From positions 2,203,001 through 2,267,000 of the forward strand of contig NZ_OY781464.1 in the NCBI RefSeq assembly GCF_963676735.1: DNA of 64,000 bases, read 5' to 3'. Shown here in pieces: positions 33,752 through 41,484 of this stretch; the stretch's first letter is position 1, and each line of letters opens with the position of its first letter. Position numbers and translations under genes: made by a program. The notes beneath the pieces are model-generated. The model made no database searches and was not told the origin of the DNA. It saw nothing but the letters and a program-made list of their open reading frames with translations. The stretch comes from an uncultured Draconibacterium sp. GTDB taxonomy: Bacteria; Bacteroidota; Bacteroidia; Bacteroidales; Prolixibacteraceae.

Positions 33752-34558
33752 ATGAATTGCCAAATTACATCCAACGATATTCGCGTAAAAAGCTGGAAAG
33801 AATTAACCCAGGAAGTATACCATGACTCGTGGAAACCCAGCCTCGGCCGTTTCAGATCTGATTTTGCCTTTCGGGGATTGTCCGATTGCAACTATCAATT
33901 AGAGAATAGTTTCCTTCGCAATTGCGGCAATCGCCCGGAGCTGGAATACCATATGCTTCGGAATTTTAGAAAATATGCCCGAATCGATGATTTTTCGTTG
34001 GCCAACACGCAGCTGCGAGCCTTGGTACTGGCGCAACATCATGGTCTGGCAACCCGCCTGCTCGACTGGACTTACTCGCCATTTATTGCCATGCACTTTG
34101 CCACATCGAACACCGAAAAATACCACATTGACGGTGTGATTTGGAAAGTAGACTTTGTGCAGGTAAACCGCCTGATACCGGAACCCTTAAATGCCCTGCT
34201 TACGCTCGAAAAATGCAATGCTTTTACCGTTGAAATGCTTGAATCGGTTTTTCCCACACTGCAAAAACTCGATGAAACCATTGGGAGCGGTAACGCTTTG
34301 TTTTTTGAGCCACCTTCAATCGACGACCGGATTGTAAACCAGTTTGCACTGTTCTCGGTAATGACCAGTGCCACTGCTGTTCTCGATAAATGGCTAAACA
34401 AACACCCTGAAGTGTACCGTCGGATTATTATTCCGGCCAGTTTAAAATGGGAAATTCGCGATAAGCTGGATCAGGCAAACATCACCGAACGAGTACTTTT
34501 CCCAGGACTTGATGGGCTAGCCAGTTGGCTGAAAAGACACTATCGCCCGAAAATCTGA
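33752..34558 (+). CDS. FRG domain-containing protein
   Basis: The 268-residue protein has the FRG domain at about 10-130: it includes DFAFRGLSDCNYQLENSF, the motif from which the family takes its name, and ALVLAQHHGLATRLLDWTYS with the conserved His pair and RLLDWT. IDDRIVNQFALFSVMTSA follows. The function of FRG proteins is unknown. They occur singly in many bacteria, sometimes near mobile or defence genes, but none is seen here. No signal peptide or membrane segment is visible. The gene is monocistronic; its end lies 30 bp before the TGTATACA site of the next gene. Confidence 0.75.
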   Translation: MNCQITSNDIRVKSWKELTQEVYHDSWKPSLGRFRSDFAFRGLSDCNYQLENSFLRNCGNRPELEYHMLRNFRKYARIDDFSLANTQLRALVLAQHHGLATRLLDWTYSPFIAMHFATSNTEKYHIDGVIWKVDFVQVNRLIPEPLNALLTLEKCNAFTVEMLESVFPTLQKLDETIGSGNALFFEPPSIDDRIVNQFALFSVMTSATAVLDKWLNKHPEVYRRIIIPASLKWEIRDKLDQANITERVLFPGLDGLASWLKRHYRPKI

Positions 34559-34587
34559 TTTTTCGTTTTCATTCTCCGCATATATTT

Positions 34588-34595
34588 TGTATACA
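34588..34595. promoter_or_regulatory. Putative GntR operator upstream of the aldo/keto reductase gene
   Basis: TGTATACA in the context TTTTGTATACATTTT lies 83 bp upstream of the ATG at 34678. It has the same core as the operators at 10406, 13311, 13397 and 17998. This would extend the regulon 21 kb away from gntR. Confidence 0.55.
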
Positions 34596-34677
34596 TTTTT
34601 ATATCTTTAGAACTGAATTTCAACAATTCTTTCTGTTTGCTGTTTTTAACTTGAACCAATCCATAAGATCTAATATC

Positions 34678-35592
34678 ATGTCGAAATTTCAATTAAATCG
34701 TCGAAAATTTTTAGCTGCTCTCGGAATGGGAACAGCACATGTAATGTTCTCAAATCCTTTATATGCCAGAACTTATCCATCACGAAGTTTAAATCCTTTT
34801 CAACTGGTTAATCTTGGTACATCGGGCATTAAAACTACGCTGTTAGGCATGGGCACCGGTGTACATGCCACCAATCGCACAAGTTTTCTTACACGACAAG
34901 ATAAAACAAGCAGTATAGACTTGCTTTTGCATGCTTATGAAAAAGGCATCCGGTATTTTGATTTAGCCGACACCTACGGAACACACGGTTTATTTGCCGA
35001 GGCCATGTCAAAAATGAAGCGCGAAGAACTCACCATTACAACTAAAATATGGACGCGATCAGGTGGCATTCCCGAAAAAGAACGTCCGAACGCTGACCTC
35101 GTTGTTGACCGTTTCAGAAAGGAATTAAAAACCGATTATATCGATCTTGTTCAAATTCATTGTATGGTTGATGAAGACTGGACAGAAACCCTGGAACCGC
35201 AAATGGAAATCCTGTCGAAACTAAAAGACCAGGGAATAATAAAAGCTCATGGTGTTTCAGTACATTCACTCGATGCCATGAAAGCGGCGGTAAAAAGCCC
35301 CTGGGTTGATGTATTGCATGCCCGAATAAATCCTTACGGAATTGCCATGGACAAACCTGATCCGCAGGAAGTAGTTGAAGTAATACAGCAGCTACACCAG
35401 GCAGGAAAAGGTGTTATTGGCATGAAGCTGGTTGGCAATGGAAAATTACGCGACGATAGCGAAAAAATTGATAACACCCTGCGCTTTGTTTTGGGGCTGG
35501 GATGTGTTGACAATATGATAATTGGCTTTGAAAACAAAGAACAGATTGACAATTACATTTTGCGCGTTGAAAAGGCACTAAAGGAATTGTAA
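34678..35592 (+). CDS. Tat-exported aldo/keto reductase
   Basis: The product from ATG 34678 has about 304 residues. It starts with a Tat-type signal (FQLNRRKFLAALGMGTAHVM). The barrel has the AKR catalytic tetrad: Asp and Tyr in YFDLADTYGTHG, Lys in TITTKIW, His in LVQIHCMVD. It reduces or oxidises a carbonyl group with NAD(P)H. An export signal is rare for AKRs, but Bacteroidota use it for several sugar-modifying oxidoreductases. A longer frame from 34525 is rejected because it overlaps the FRG gene and hides the signal. A TGTATACA site stands upstream, so it may belong to the GntR regulon. Confidence 0.8.
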   Translation: MSKFQLNRRKFLAALGMGTAHVMFSNPLYARTYPSRSLNPFQLVNLGTSGIKTTLLGMGTGVHATNRTSFLTRQDKTSSIDLLLHAYEKGIRYFDLADTYGTHGLFAEAMSKMKREELTITTKIWTRSGGIPEKERPNADLVVDRFRKELKTDYIDLVQIHCMVDEDWTETLEPQMEILSKLKDQGIIKAHGVSVHSLDAMKAAVKSPWVDVLHARINPYGIAMDKPDPQEVVEVIQQLHQAGKGVIGMKLVGNGKLRDDSEKIDNTLRFVLGLGCVDNMIIGFENKEQIDNYILRVEKALKEL

Positions 35593-35777
35593 GGCGTACT
35601 TAAAAATACATCTTTAGCTATAACTTGATGAGCTTTTTACCGATGAAACGATATTACTTGCCCCTAAAACAAACCAATGTTAAGAAATTAAAAACTGACA
35701 ATACCTTTAATTTCAACAACTTACACCCCAAGGCTTTTAAATAACCAATGTTCAGAACAATTGGAAGAGATTCGGCT

Positions 35778-35785
35778 TACTTTTG
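35778..35785 (+). promoter_or_regulatory. -7 box of the SulP transporter gene
   Basis: TACTTTTG matches TAnnTTTG and ends 20 bases upstream of the ATG at 35806. It lies inside a longer frame from 35761, which argues that the internal ATG is the true start. Confidence 0.5.
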
Positions 35786-35805
35786 CACGACATTTCTTTA
35801 ATACA

Positions 35806-37446
35806 ATGAATTCAGTTTTTAAGCCCAAACTATTTACATTGCTGCGTGCCGGTGTAAGTAGTAAACAAATTAGTTCAGATGTTTTGGCCGGAATTGTGGT
35901 TGGAATTGTTGCCCTACCGCTAGCCATTGCATTTGCCGTTGCCTCAGGTGTTTCGCCCGACAAAGGCCTTATTACAGCCGTAGTGGCCGGGTTCCTTATT
36001 TCGTTTTTTGGAGGCAGTAGGGTTCAGATTGGCGGACCAACAGGCGCTTTTATTATAATTGTGTACGGCATTGTTGAAAATTACGGAATTAATGGTTTAA
36101 TAATTTCTACCATTATGGCTGGCATCCTACTGCTTCTTTTTGGTTTATTAAAACTGGGTACACTTCTGAAATTTATTCCTCATCCGCTTATTGTTGGATT
36201 TACCAGTGGCATTGCTCTTGTTATTTTTTCTACACAAATAAAAGATGCATTGGGTTTGACAATTTCAGAACTACCGTCTGACTTTATTGGCAAGTGGAAC
36301 GTTTATTTCAACCAGTTAAGCACAATAAATCTAACGGCATTTTTTGTTACAGCTGTCACCATATTCATTACACTTTTTACGGGTAAAATAACCAAAAGAG
36401 TACCTGGCTCATTTGTTGCTATTATCCTTGTTACCGTTGTTGTTCAGCTTTTTCACCTACCTGTAGCAACAATTGAAACTTATTTTGGAGAAATCAGTAA
36501 TTCTTTTCAGTTTTGCATCCCAACAGTAAAGCTCTCCGAACTACAAAATTACCTTGAACCTGCCCTTACCATAGCCTTGCTCGGAGGCATCGAGTCTTTA
36601 CTCTCTGCCGTTGTTGCCGATGGTATGATTAGTGGGAAACACCGTTCGAACACCGAATTAATAGCGCAGGGCATTGCAAATATTGTTACTCCATTTTTTG
36701 GAGGCATTCCTGCAACCGGAGCCATTGCCCGTACAGCCACCAATATTAAAAACGGGGGGCGCACTCCCATTGCCGGCATAACTCACGCAATTACCTTGTT
36801 GCTAATTATGCTATTTCTGGGAAAATGGGCCAAATTAATTCCAATGTCGTGCCTCGCCGGAATATTAATAATTGTAGCTTATAACATGAGTGAATGGCGT
36901 TCGTTTGTTGCCATACTTAAAGGTTCTGTTTTTGATATTATTGTTTTGGTATCAACCTTTCTGCTTACTGTTTTGGTTGACCTTACTGTTGCCATTGAAA
37001 TTGGGGTAGTTTTGTCTTCCGTTTTATTTATGAAACGTATGTCGGATATTAGCGAAAAGCGTATCAACAATGTGGTTGATACCGATGTTATTGAAGATTA
37101 CTCGCTGTTGCCCAAAGGGGTTTCGGTATACGAAATTAGTGGCCCAATGTTTTTTGCCTCTGCACGTCGTTATTCCGAAGTTATCCTGGAAATTGGACAA
37201 AGTTGTTCTATATTGATTTTACGAATGCGCCATGTTTCCTTTATTGATGAAACCGGAATGCAAAACCTGCAAAGTTCGCTACGCATCCTGCAGGACCGTG
37301 GGGTAAGAATTATTCTATCGGGAGTAAACAAAGAGTTACAGTCAAATCTCGAGAAACGAATAAAAGCTAAAATTCTATTTAAAACAGAAATAGAAGATTC
37401 CTTTGAAAATGCACTAAAAAGGGCTACTTCAACTAAAAAAAGTTAA
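35806..37446 (+). CDS. SulP family inorganic anion transporter with STAS domain
   Basis: The product from ATG 35806 (MNSVFKPKLFTLLRAG) has about 546 residues. It has the SulP signature region (GIVALPLAIAFAVASGVSPD), a GGSRVQIGGPTGAFI block, and roughly 12 membrane segments. A C-terminal STAS domain follows at about 430-535 (GVSVYEISGPMFFASA ... RMRHVSFIDETGMQNLQS), the usual cytoplasmic regulator. SulP proteins carry sulfate, bicarbonate or other anions with Na+ or H+. In a sulfatase-bearing organism sulfate is a natural guess, but bicarbonate is equally possible. It ends convergently, overlapping the Gfo/Idh/MocA gene by four bases. Confidence 0.9.
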   Translation: MNSVFKPKLFTLLRAGVSSKQISSDVLAGIVVGIVALPLAIAFAVASGVSPDKGLITAVVAGFLISFFGGSRVQIGGPTGAFIIIVYGIVENYGINGLIISTIMAGILLLLFGLLKLGTLLKFIPHPLIVGFTSGIALVIFSTQIKDALGLTISELPSDFIGKWNVYFNQLSTINLTAFFVTAVTIFITLFTGKITKRVPGSFVAIILVTVVVQLFHLPVATIETYFGEISNSFQFCIPTVKLSELQNYLEPALTIALLGGIESLLSAVVADGMISGKHRSNTELIAQGIANIVTPFFGGIPATGAIARTATNIKNGGRTPIAGITHAITLLLIMLFLGKWAKLIPMSCLAGILIIVAYNMSEWRSFVAILKGSVFDIIVLVSTFLLTVLVDLTVAIEIGVVLSSVLFMKRMSDISEKRINNVVDTDVIEDYSLLPKGVSVYEISGPMFFASARRYSEVILEIGQSCSILILRMRHVSFIDETGMQNLQSSLRILQDRGVRIILSGVNKELQSNLEKRIKAKILFKTEIEDSFENALKRATSTKKS

Positions 37447-38489
37447 AGAAAAACGGTTCGCTTTTCAGCATTACTTTTTACACATGCCTCCATTATTTTC
37501 AGTACCTCCAATGCTTCTTCAGGTTTAACAAGCAGCTCCTTATTTTTGCGTAGCGCATCAAAAATATTGGTGTAAAAAATGCGGTAATCGCCCGGAAGAG
37601 TCTCAACTAATTCTTCAACCTGTTCATCATTTTCATTGTACACCAGGGTACCCCACCAATCGGCATCTTCTTTGCCCCAATCCTCTCCTTCCGGCAAATT
37701 TCCGGCTTTAAGCAAATCTTCCTGCCCGTCTAATCCCGATTTATAAAAGGTACCGTATTCTCCGTGAATGGTGTATCGTGGACCAGGATCCAAAACGAGG
37801 TAAGAGCATTTTAAAAGTGCAGAAAAATTATCGTAATCGAGACGAATATCATAATAATCAGTTACTTTACCGGCGGTACGTACAACTTTAAGATGTGCCG
37901 TCACAGCTTTGGGGCTACCAAACAAAACAAAAGCCTGATCGATCATATGCGAGCCCAGGTTATACAAAACCCCACTAAACTCATCTGGCTCTTCCTTCCA
38001 GGTATCAGCTGTTATCTCCGTTCGGTAACGATCGTAATGCGACTCAAACTCTACCAAGCGGCCAAAACGGGCTTCTTTAATTACTTTTTGTACGGTTCTG
38101 AAATCGCCGTCCCACCTTCGGTTCTGATAAACTGTAAACAGTAAATTTTGTGATTTTGCCAGGTTAATTAATTCTTGCAGCTGACTGCTTTTCTGAGCTG
38201 CAGGTTTTTCCACAACCACATGTTTTCCTGCATTAAAAGCCTGTTTTACCATTTCATAATGAAACTCATCGGGTGTATTTACAACTACCAGTTCGACCTC
38301 CTCGTCAGCTAATAATTCTTCATAAGTACGCACAATTCGGGCATTGGGAAACATGCTTTTCGACAACATCTTATTGCGTTCTAATATTAATTTTACTCTA
38401 AAATTGTTATCTACTTTTAACGTTGGCCCATGAAACACCTGCCCCGACATGCCGAACGATGCTATTGCTACTACTACCTGCTTTTCCAC
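37443..38489 (-). CDS. Gfo/Idh/MocA family oxidoreductase, cytoplasmic
   Basis: The 348-residue NAD(P)-dependent dehydrogenase has a Rossmann N-terminus (VVVAIASFGMSGQVFHGP), in which the usual GxGxxG is replaced by ASFGMSG, then LVVVNTPDEFHYEMVKQA and the conserved HVVVEKPAAQ with the catalytic Lys-Pro. The C-terminal alpha/beta substrate domain includes YNLGSHMIDQAF with the conserved Asp/His. No signal peptide is seen. Substrates in this family are sugars, inositols and biliverdin-like compounds; I cannot choose. An inverted repeat at 38560-38614 stands 71 bp upstream of its ATG. Confidence 0.85.
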   Translation of the reverse strand: MEKQVVVAIASFGMSGQVFHGPTLKVDNNFRVKLILERNKMLSKSMFPNARIVRTYEELLADEEVELVVVNTPDEFHYEMVKQAFNAGKHVVVEKPAAQKSSQLQELINLAKSQNLLFTVYQNRRWDGDFRTVQKVIKEARFGRLVEFESHYDRYRTEITADTWKEEPDEFSGVLYNLGSHMIDQAFVLFGSPKAVTAHLKVVRTAGKVTDYYDIRLDYDNFSALLKCSYLVLDPGPRYTIHGEYGTFYKSGLDGQEDLLKAGNLPEGEDWGKEDADWWGTLVYNENDEQVEELVETLPGDYRIFYTNIFDALRKNKELLVKPEEALEVLKIMEACVKSNAEKRTVFL

Positions 38490-38853
38490 TTCGTTATTGT
38501 ATTAATTATACGATAAAACCGGTTTTTACGTGTACCTATAAAATAAAAACCTAACACTATTTAAAGATACATGTGTATTTATGAATTCAACAATTTCTCC
38601 TGTGTATCTTTAAAATTTTTCATTTAAAAATAAACAAATAGGCCTCATTCTCAAAAGTTGCTGAAAAACATCTGAGAATCATTGTATTGTATAACACATT
38701 AACTTCTATTCCACAAAATTTGATTGTAAATTGCTAAAGCAAAAAGGCATCAAGAGCGGCTGAACTGAACCAGTTGACAAAACAAATCCACCATAATGGA
38801 GAACAATATACATCATTTCAAAATATGCCATTTAAACTTACAATCCTAATCGT
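38490..38853. other. Intergenic region upstream of Gfo/Idh/MocA and cytidylate kinase-like genes
   Basis: This 364-bp divergent gap holds one notable element, the 12-bp inverted repeat at 38560-38614. The remainder is AT-rich; I see no gene or RNA in it. Confidence 0.4.
38560..38614. promoter_or_regulatory. Perfect 12-bp inverted repeat
   Basis: TTTAAAGATACA (38560-38571) and TGTATCTTTAAA (38603-38614) are exact complements separated by 31 bases. It lies 71-125 bp upstream of the Gfo/Idh/MocA ATG and may be a pair of operator half sites or a leader stem. No T-run follows on the minus strand. Confidence 0.4.
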
Positions 38854-39576
38854 ATGAAAAATTTCCTGCAAAGCTATTTACTAAACAACAAATGTGTAAA
38901 CCTGGAAACCGGGGATTATCCGGGGCCGTTTTTAACCATATCTCGTCAGGCGGGCTGCTCGGCCAAGCGCATTGCCATTAAGCTTTCAAAAATTTTAACC
39001 GGTTACAGTTACATGGCGGAAACAAAAACCGACGTAGAATGGAGATGGGTTGACAAAGATTTATTCTCAGCAGTTGTAAACGAAATGATTCAGGAAATAA
39101 ATGCAGATGAGTTTGAAGACGCGGAAGAAGCCATACTTTTTTTAAAAGAAGTAGGAAGAGCCTTTTCTGATGAAACTATTTATGATATTTCTGATCAGAA
39201 ACTAATTGAAACTCTGAAAGGTATTATTTGCAGACTCGCCTACCAAGGACGAACAATAATTGTTGGTCGCTCATCGGGTGCCATTTTAAAAGATGTCCCG
39301 AACAAACTGAATATTAGACTTGAAGCCCCAACTGACTGGAGAATAAACCGGATGATGCAAATAAAAGAAATGACCCGGCTGGAGGCCACAAATTACATTA
39401 ACGAGGCCGATATAAAACGTGATGCCTTTATTGAAAAAATTATTGGTAGAAAAGCTGAAAACAATGATTTTGATGTAATTTTTAATTATGCCTCGCTGGA
39501 GGACGACCAGATTGTGGATGCAGTGATAAATATTTTAAGAAATAAAAAAATAATAGCTCAGCACCACGAAATTTAA
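38854..39576 (+). CDS. Cytidylate kinase-like family protein
   Basis: The 240-residue protein belongs to the AAA-like cytidylate kinase-like family. The nucleotide-binding loop is FLTISRQAGCSAKRIAIKLS, and TIIVGRSSGAIL and RLEAPTDWRINRM follow in the order of the CMP-kinase fold. The domain is broader than true cytidylate kinase (Cmk), so the substrate is not certain. It has no signal peptide and stands alone, with a strong terminator 84 bp behind the stop. Confidence 0.8.
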   Translation: MKNFLQSYLLNNKCVNLETGDYPGPFLTISRQAGCSAKRIAIKLSKILTGYSYMAETKTDVEWRWVDKDLFSAVVNEMIQEINADEFEDAEEAILFLKEVGRAFSDETIYDISDQKLIETLKGIICRLAYQGRTIIVGRSSGAILKDVPNKLNIRLEAPTDWRINRMMQIKEMTRLEATNYINEADIKRDAFIEKIIGRKAENNDFDVIFNYASLEDDQIVDAVINILRNKKIIAQHHEI

Positions 39577-39659
39577 TTTAATAACTATTTTTGATACCAT
39601 TAGAATGATTAAAAACGTCTTCTGAAATACAGAAAGACATAAATTAAATCTCACCTTAC

Positions 39660-39693
39660 CAAGGCCTTTCAATAGAAGGGTCTTGTTTTTTTT
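39660..39693 (+). terminator. Intrinsic terminator of the cytidylate kinase-like gene
   Basis: CAAGGCCTTTC and GAAGGGTCTTG pair along 11 positions (two G-U pairs) with an AATA loop, followed by eight T. Confidence 0.8.
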
Positions 39694-39853
39694 CGGTTTT
39701 TAATAAAAAAACAACATCTTTTTAGTGATAATCTAATAATTAGTACGTTACTTTGAACAAAGATTTTAATTCGTATGCAAACATATTTTGTGATTTTCCG
39801 TTTTAAACTCTGAGGCGTTCTTTATTTTAAACAAAAATTATTGGATAAAACAA

Positions 39854-39867
39854 GCGGCTAATGCCGC
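39854..39867 (+). promoter_or_regulatory. GC-rich hairpin in the leader of the RNA-binding protein gene
   Basis: GCGGC-TAAT-GCCGC forms a five-bp GC stem in otherwise AT-rich DNA, 40 bp upstream of the RRM gene's ATG. The 213-bp stretch between the terminator and the gene has no other structure that I can see. A leader hairpin in an RNA-binding protein gene may serve autoregulation. Confidence 0.4.
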
Positions 39868-39906
39868 CAATTTTACATTTATACATTTATATTTTTCTAT
39901 TTTTTT

Positions 39907-40338
39907 ATGAATTTATTTGTTGCAAGGTTAGATTCATCGATTACCGGTGACGACCTAAATGAACTCTTCTCTGCTCATGGAGAAGTTGCATCTGCCAAAG
40001 TTATTTTTGACAGAGAAACGGGAAACTCGAAATGTTTTGGTTTTGTTGAAATGCCAAACGACGAAGAAGCTAATGCTGCTATTGCTGCGCTAAACGAAAG
40101 CGAATTAGAAGGTAAAGAGATTGTAGTAAAGGAAGCCAATCCTCCACAGGAACGTCCACGTCGTGATTTTAATCGTGGCGGCGGCGGTGGCTACAACCGC
40201 GGTGGCGGTGGTGGTTACAACCGTGGCGGCGGTGGTGGTGGCGACCGCAGAGGCGGCGGTGGTTACGACCGTCGGGGCAGCGGCGACCGCAGAGGTGGTG
40301 GCGGTGGTTACAACCGCGACCGTAACGATCGCTGGTAG
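39907..40338 (+). CDS. RRM RNA-binding protein with RGG-type glycine-rich tail
   Basis: The 143-residue protein has one RRM at about 1-80: RNP2 is NLFVARL and RNP1 is KCFGFVEM. From about 90 on there is a glycine- and arginine-rich tail of repeated GGGGGYNRG and DRRGGGG units ending NRDRNDRW. It resembles the small glycine-rich RNA-binding proteins that many bacteria use as cold- or stress-response RNA chaperones. The arginines and tyrosines of the tail could drive weak RNA binding or phase separation; this is inference. The DNA of the tail is itself repetitive. A strong terminator follows. Confidence 0.9.
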   Translation: MNLFVARLDSSITGDDLNELFSAHGEVASAKVIFDRETGNSKCFGFVEMPNDEEANAAIAALNESELEGKEIVVKEANPPQERPRRDFNRGGGGGYNRGGGGGYNRGGGGGGDRRGGGGYDRRGSGDRRGGGGGYNRDRNDRW

Positions 40339-40363
40339 GCTTCCGGAAAGATATTCAAAAGAG

Positions 40364-40393
40364 GGTGTTCGTTTTTTACGAACACCTTTTTTT
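40364..40393 (+). terminator. Intrinsic terminator of the RNA-binding protein gene
   Basis: GGTGTTCGT (40364-40372) pairs with ACGAACACC (40378-40386), followed by seven T. The T-run reaches into the stop codon of the convergent asparaginase gene. Confidence 0.85.
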
Positions 40394-41387
40394 ATAGTTT
40401 CTTAAACCAGGCCTCAGCCTCTACCAATTCTGTTTCTTCGGCAGTTTTTACAGCATAATTAAATCCCGGCTGCATACAAAACGATCCGTATTCTCCTTTG
40501 GTGTTTAAGGCAATGTAACCAATCTGATGTTTCTCGTAATCAGGTATTTTTCGGGCAATACGCCGAACTGCTTCTTCACAGGCCTTTTTAGGTGATTTTC
40601 CCTGACGCATAAATTCCACCACTAAAAACGAACCCAGTGTTTTCATTACCAGTTCGCCCGATCCGGTTGCTGTAGCACCTCCTACTTCTCCATCAACAAA
40701 CAAACCGGCTCCAATAATCGGAGAGTCTCCTACCCTGCCAGGCATTTTATACCCCATGCCGCTGGTAGTGCAAGCACCTGAAATTCGTCCTTCTTCGTCA
40801 ATAGCCAGCATACCAATGGTGTCGTGGTTATCTTCTGTTACATTTTCGATATTAATTCTATTACTGAATTCGCTTTGTTCTTTTTTCCACTTTTTCCACT
40901 CTGCTTTACGTGCTTTGGTTAAGAGTTTTTCTTTTTCAAAACCATTATCAAGGGCAAATTTAAGTGCTCCTTTTCCGCTTAACATTACATGTGGTGTTTT
41001 CTCCATTACCAAGCGCGCCACCGATACTGGATGTTTAATATCCTGCAGATAAGTAACACTTCCGGCACGTCCTTTTTCATCCATAATACAGGCATCCAGG
41101 GTAACTTTACCGCTTGCGTCAGGAATTCCGCCCTTGCCAACGGTAATTACATTCGGATCCGCTTCAGGAACACGAACGCCTGCTTCAACTGCATCAAGCG
41201 AGTGGCCTCCCTTTTTTAATATGTTCCAGGCAGCTTCGTTTGCCGCCATCCCATGGTTCCAGGTTGATATTACAAGTGGAAATTTATTGGCATTACTAAA
41301 AACAGTGGTTGCAGACACACGCGAACAGAGACCTGCTCCGCACAACAACACCGAACCTTTTGCCACAAACGAGCGTCGAGAAATCAT
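40392..41387 (-). CDS. Tat-exported Ntn-hydrolase asparaginase (glycosylasparaginase/isoaspartyl peptidase type)
   Basis: The 331-residue protein starts with a Tat-type signal (MISRRSFVAKGSVLLCGAGL). Self-cleavage at the Thr in EDNHDTIGMLAID would give the two chains of an N-terminal nucleophile hydrolase. RVGDSPIIGAGLFVD and GATATGSGEL are the substrate and oxyanion blocks of the glycosylasparaginase family. It should release asparagine from N-glycans or hydrolyse isoaspartyl peptides or asparagine in the periplasm. Its -7 box may be TACTTTTG at 41413. No operon partner. Confidence 0.85.
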   Translation of the reverse strand: MISRRSFVAKGSVLLCGAGLCSRVSATTVFSNANKFPLVISTWNHGMAANEAAWNILKKGGHSLDAVEAGVRVPEADPNVITVGKGGIPDASGKVTLDACIMDEKGRAGSVTYLQDIKHPVSVARLVMEKTPHVMLSGKGALKFALDNGFEKEKLLTKARKAEWKKWKKEQSEFSNRINIENVTEDNHDTIGMLAIDEEGRISGACTTSGMGYKMPGRVGDSPIIGAGLFVDGEVGGATATGSGELVMKTLGSFLVVEFMRQGKSPKKACEEAVRRIARKIPDYEKHQIGYIALNTKGEYGSFCMQPGFNYAVKTAEETELVEAEAWFKKL

Positions 41388-41412
41388 AGTTACACAACTT
41401 TTATATTTTTTT

Positions 41413-41420
41413 CAAAAGTA
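41413..41420 (-). promoter_or_regulatory. -7 box of the asparaginase gene
   Basis: On the minus strand this reads TACTTTTG (TAnnTTTG), 25 bp upstream of the ATG at 41387. Confidence 0.45.
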
Positions 41421-41484
41421 AAAAAAATATAAGCGGTAAACCCACTATCAATGGTATTAGGATTTAAAAGATATGAACACATAA

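Noticed and set aside
40150..40335. Tandem repeats that could look like a CRISPR or minisatellite
   Set aside because: They code in frame for the Gly/Arg-rich tail of the RRM protein; no spacer-repeat structure and no cas genes.
40163..40405. Alanine/valine/threonine-rich plus-strand frame
   Set aside because: It is the shifted-frame reading of the repetitive RGG tail of the RNA-binding protein.
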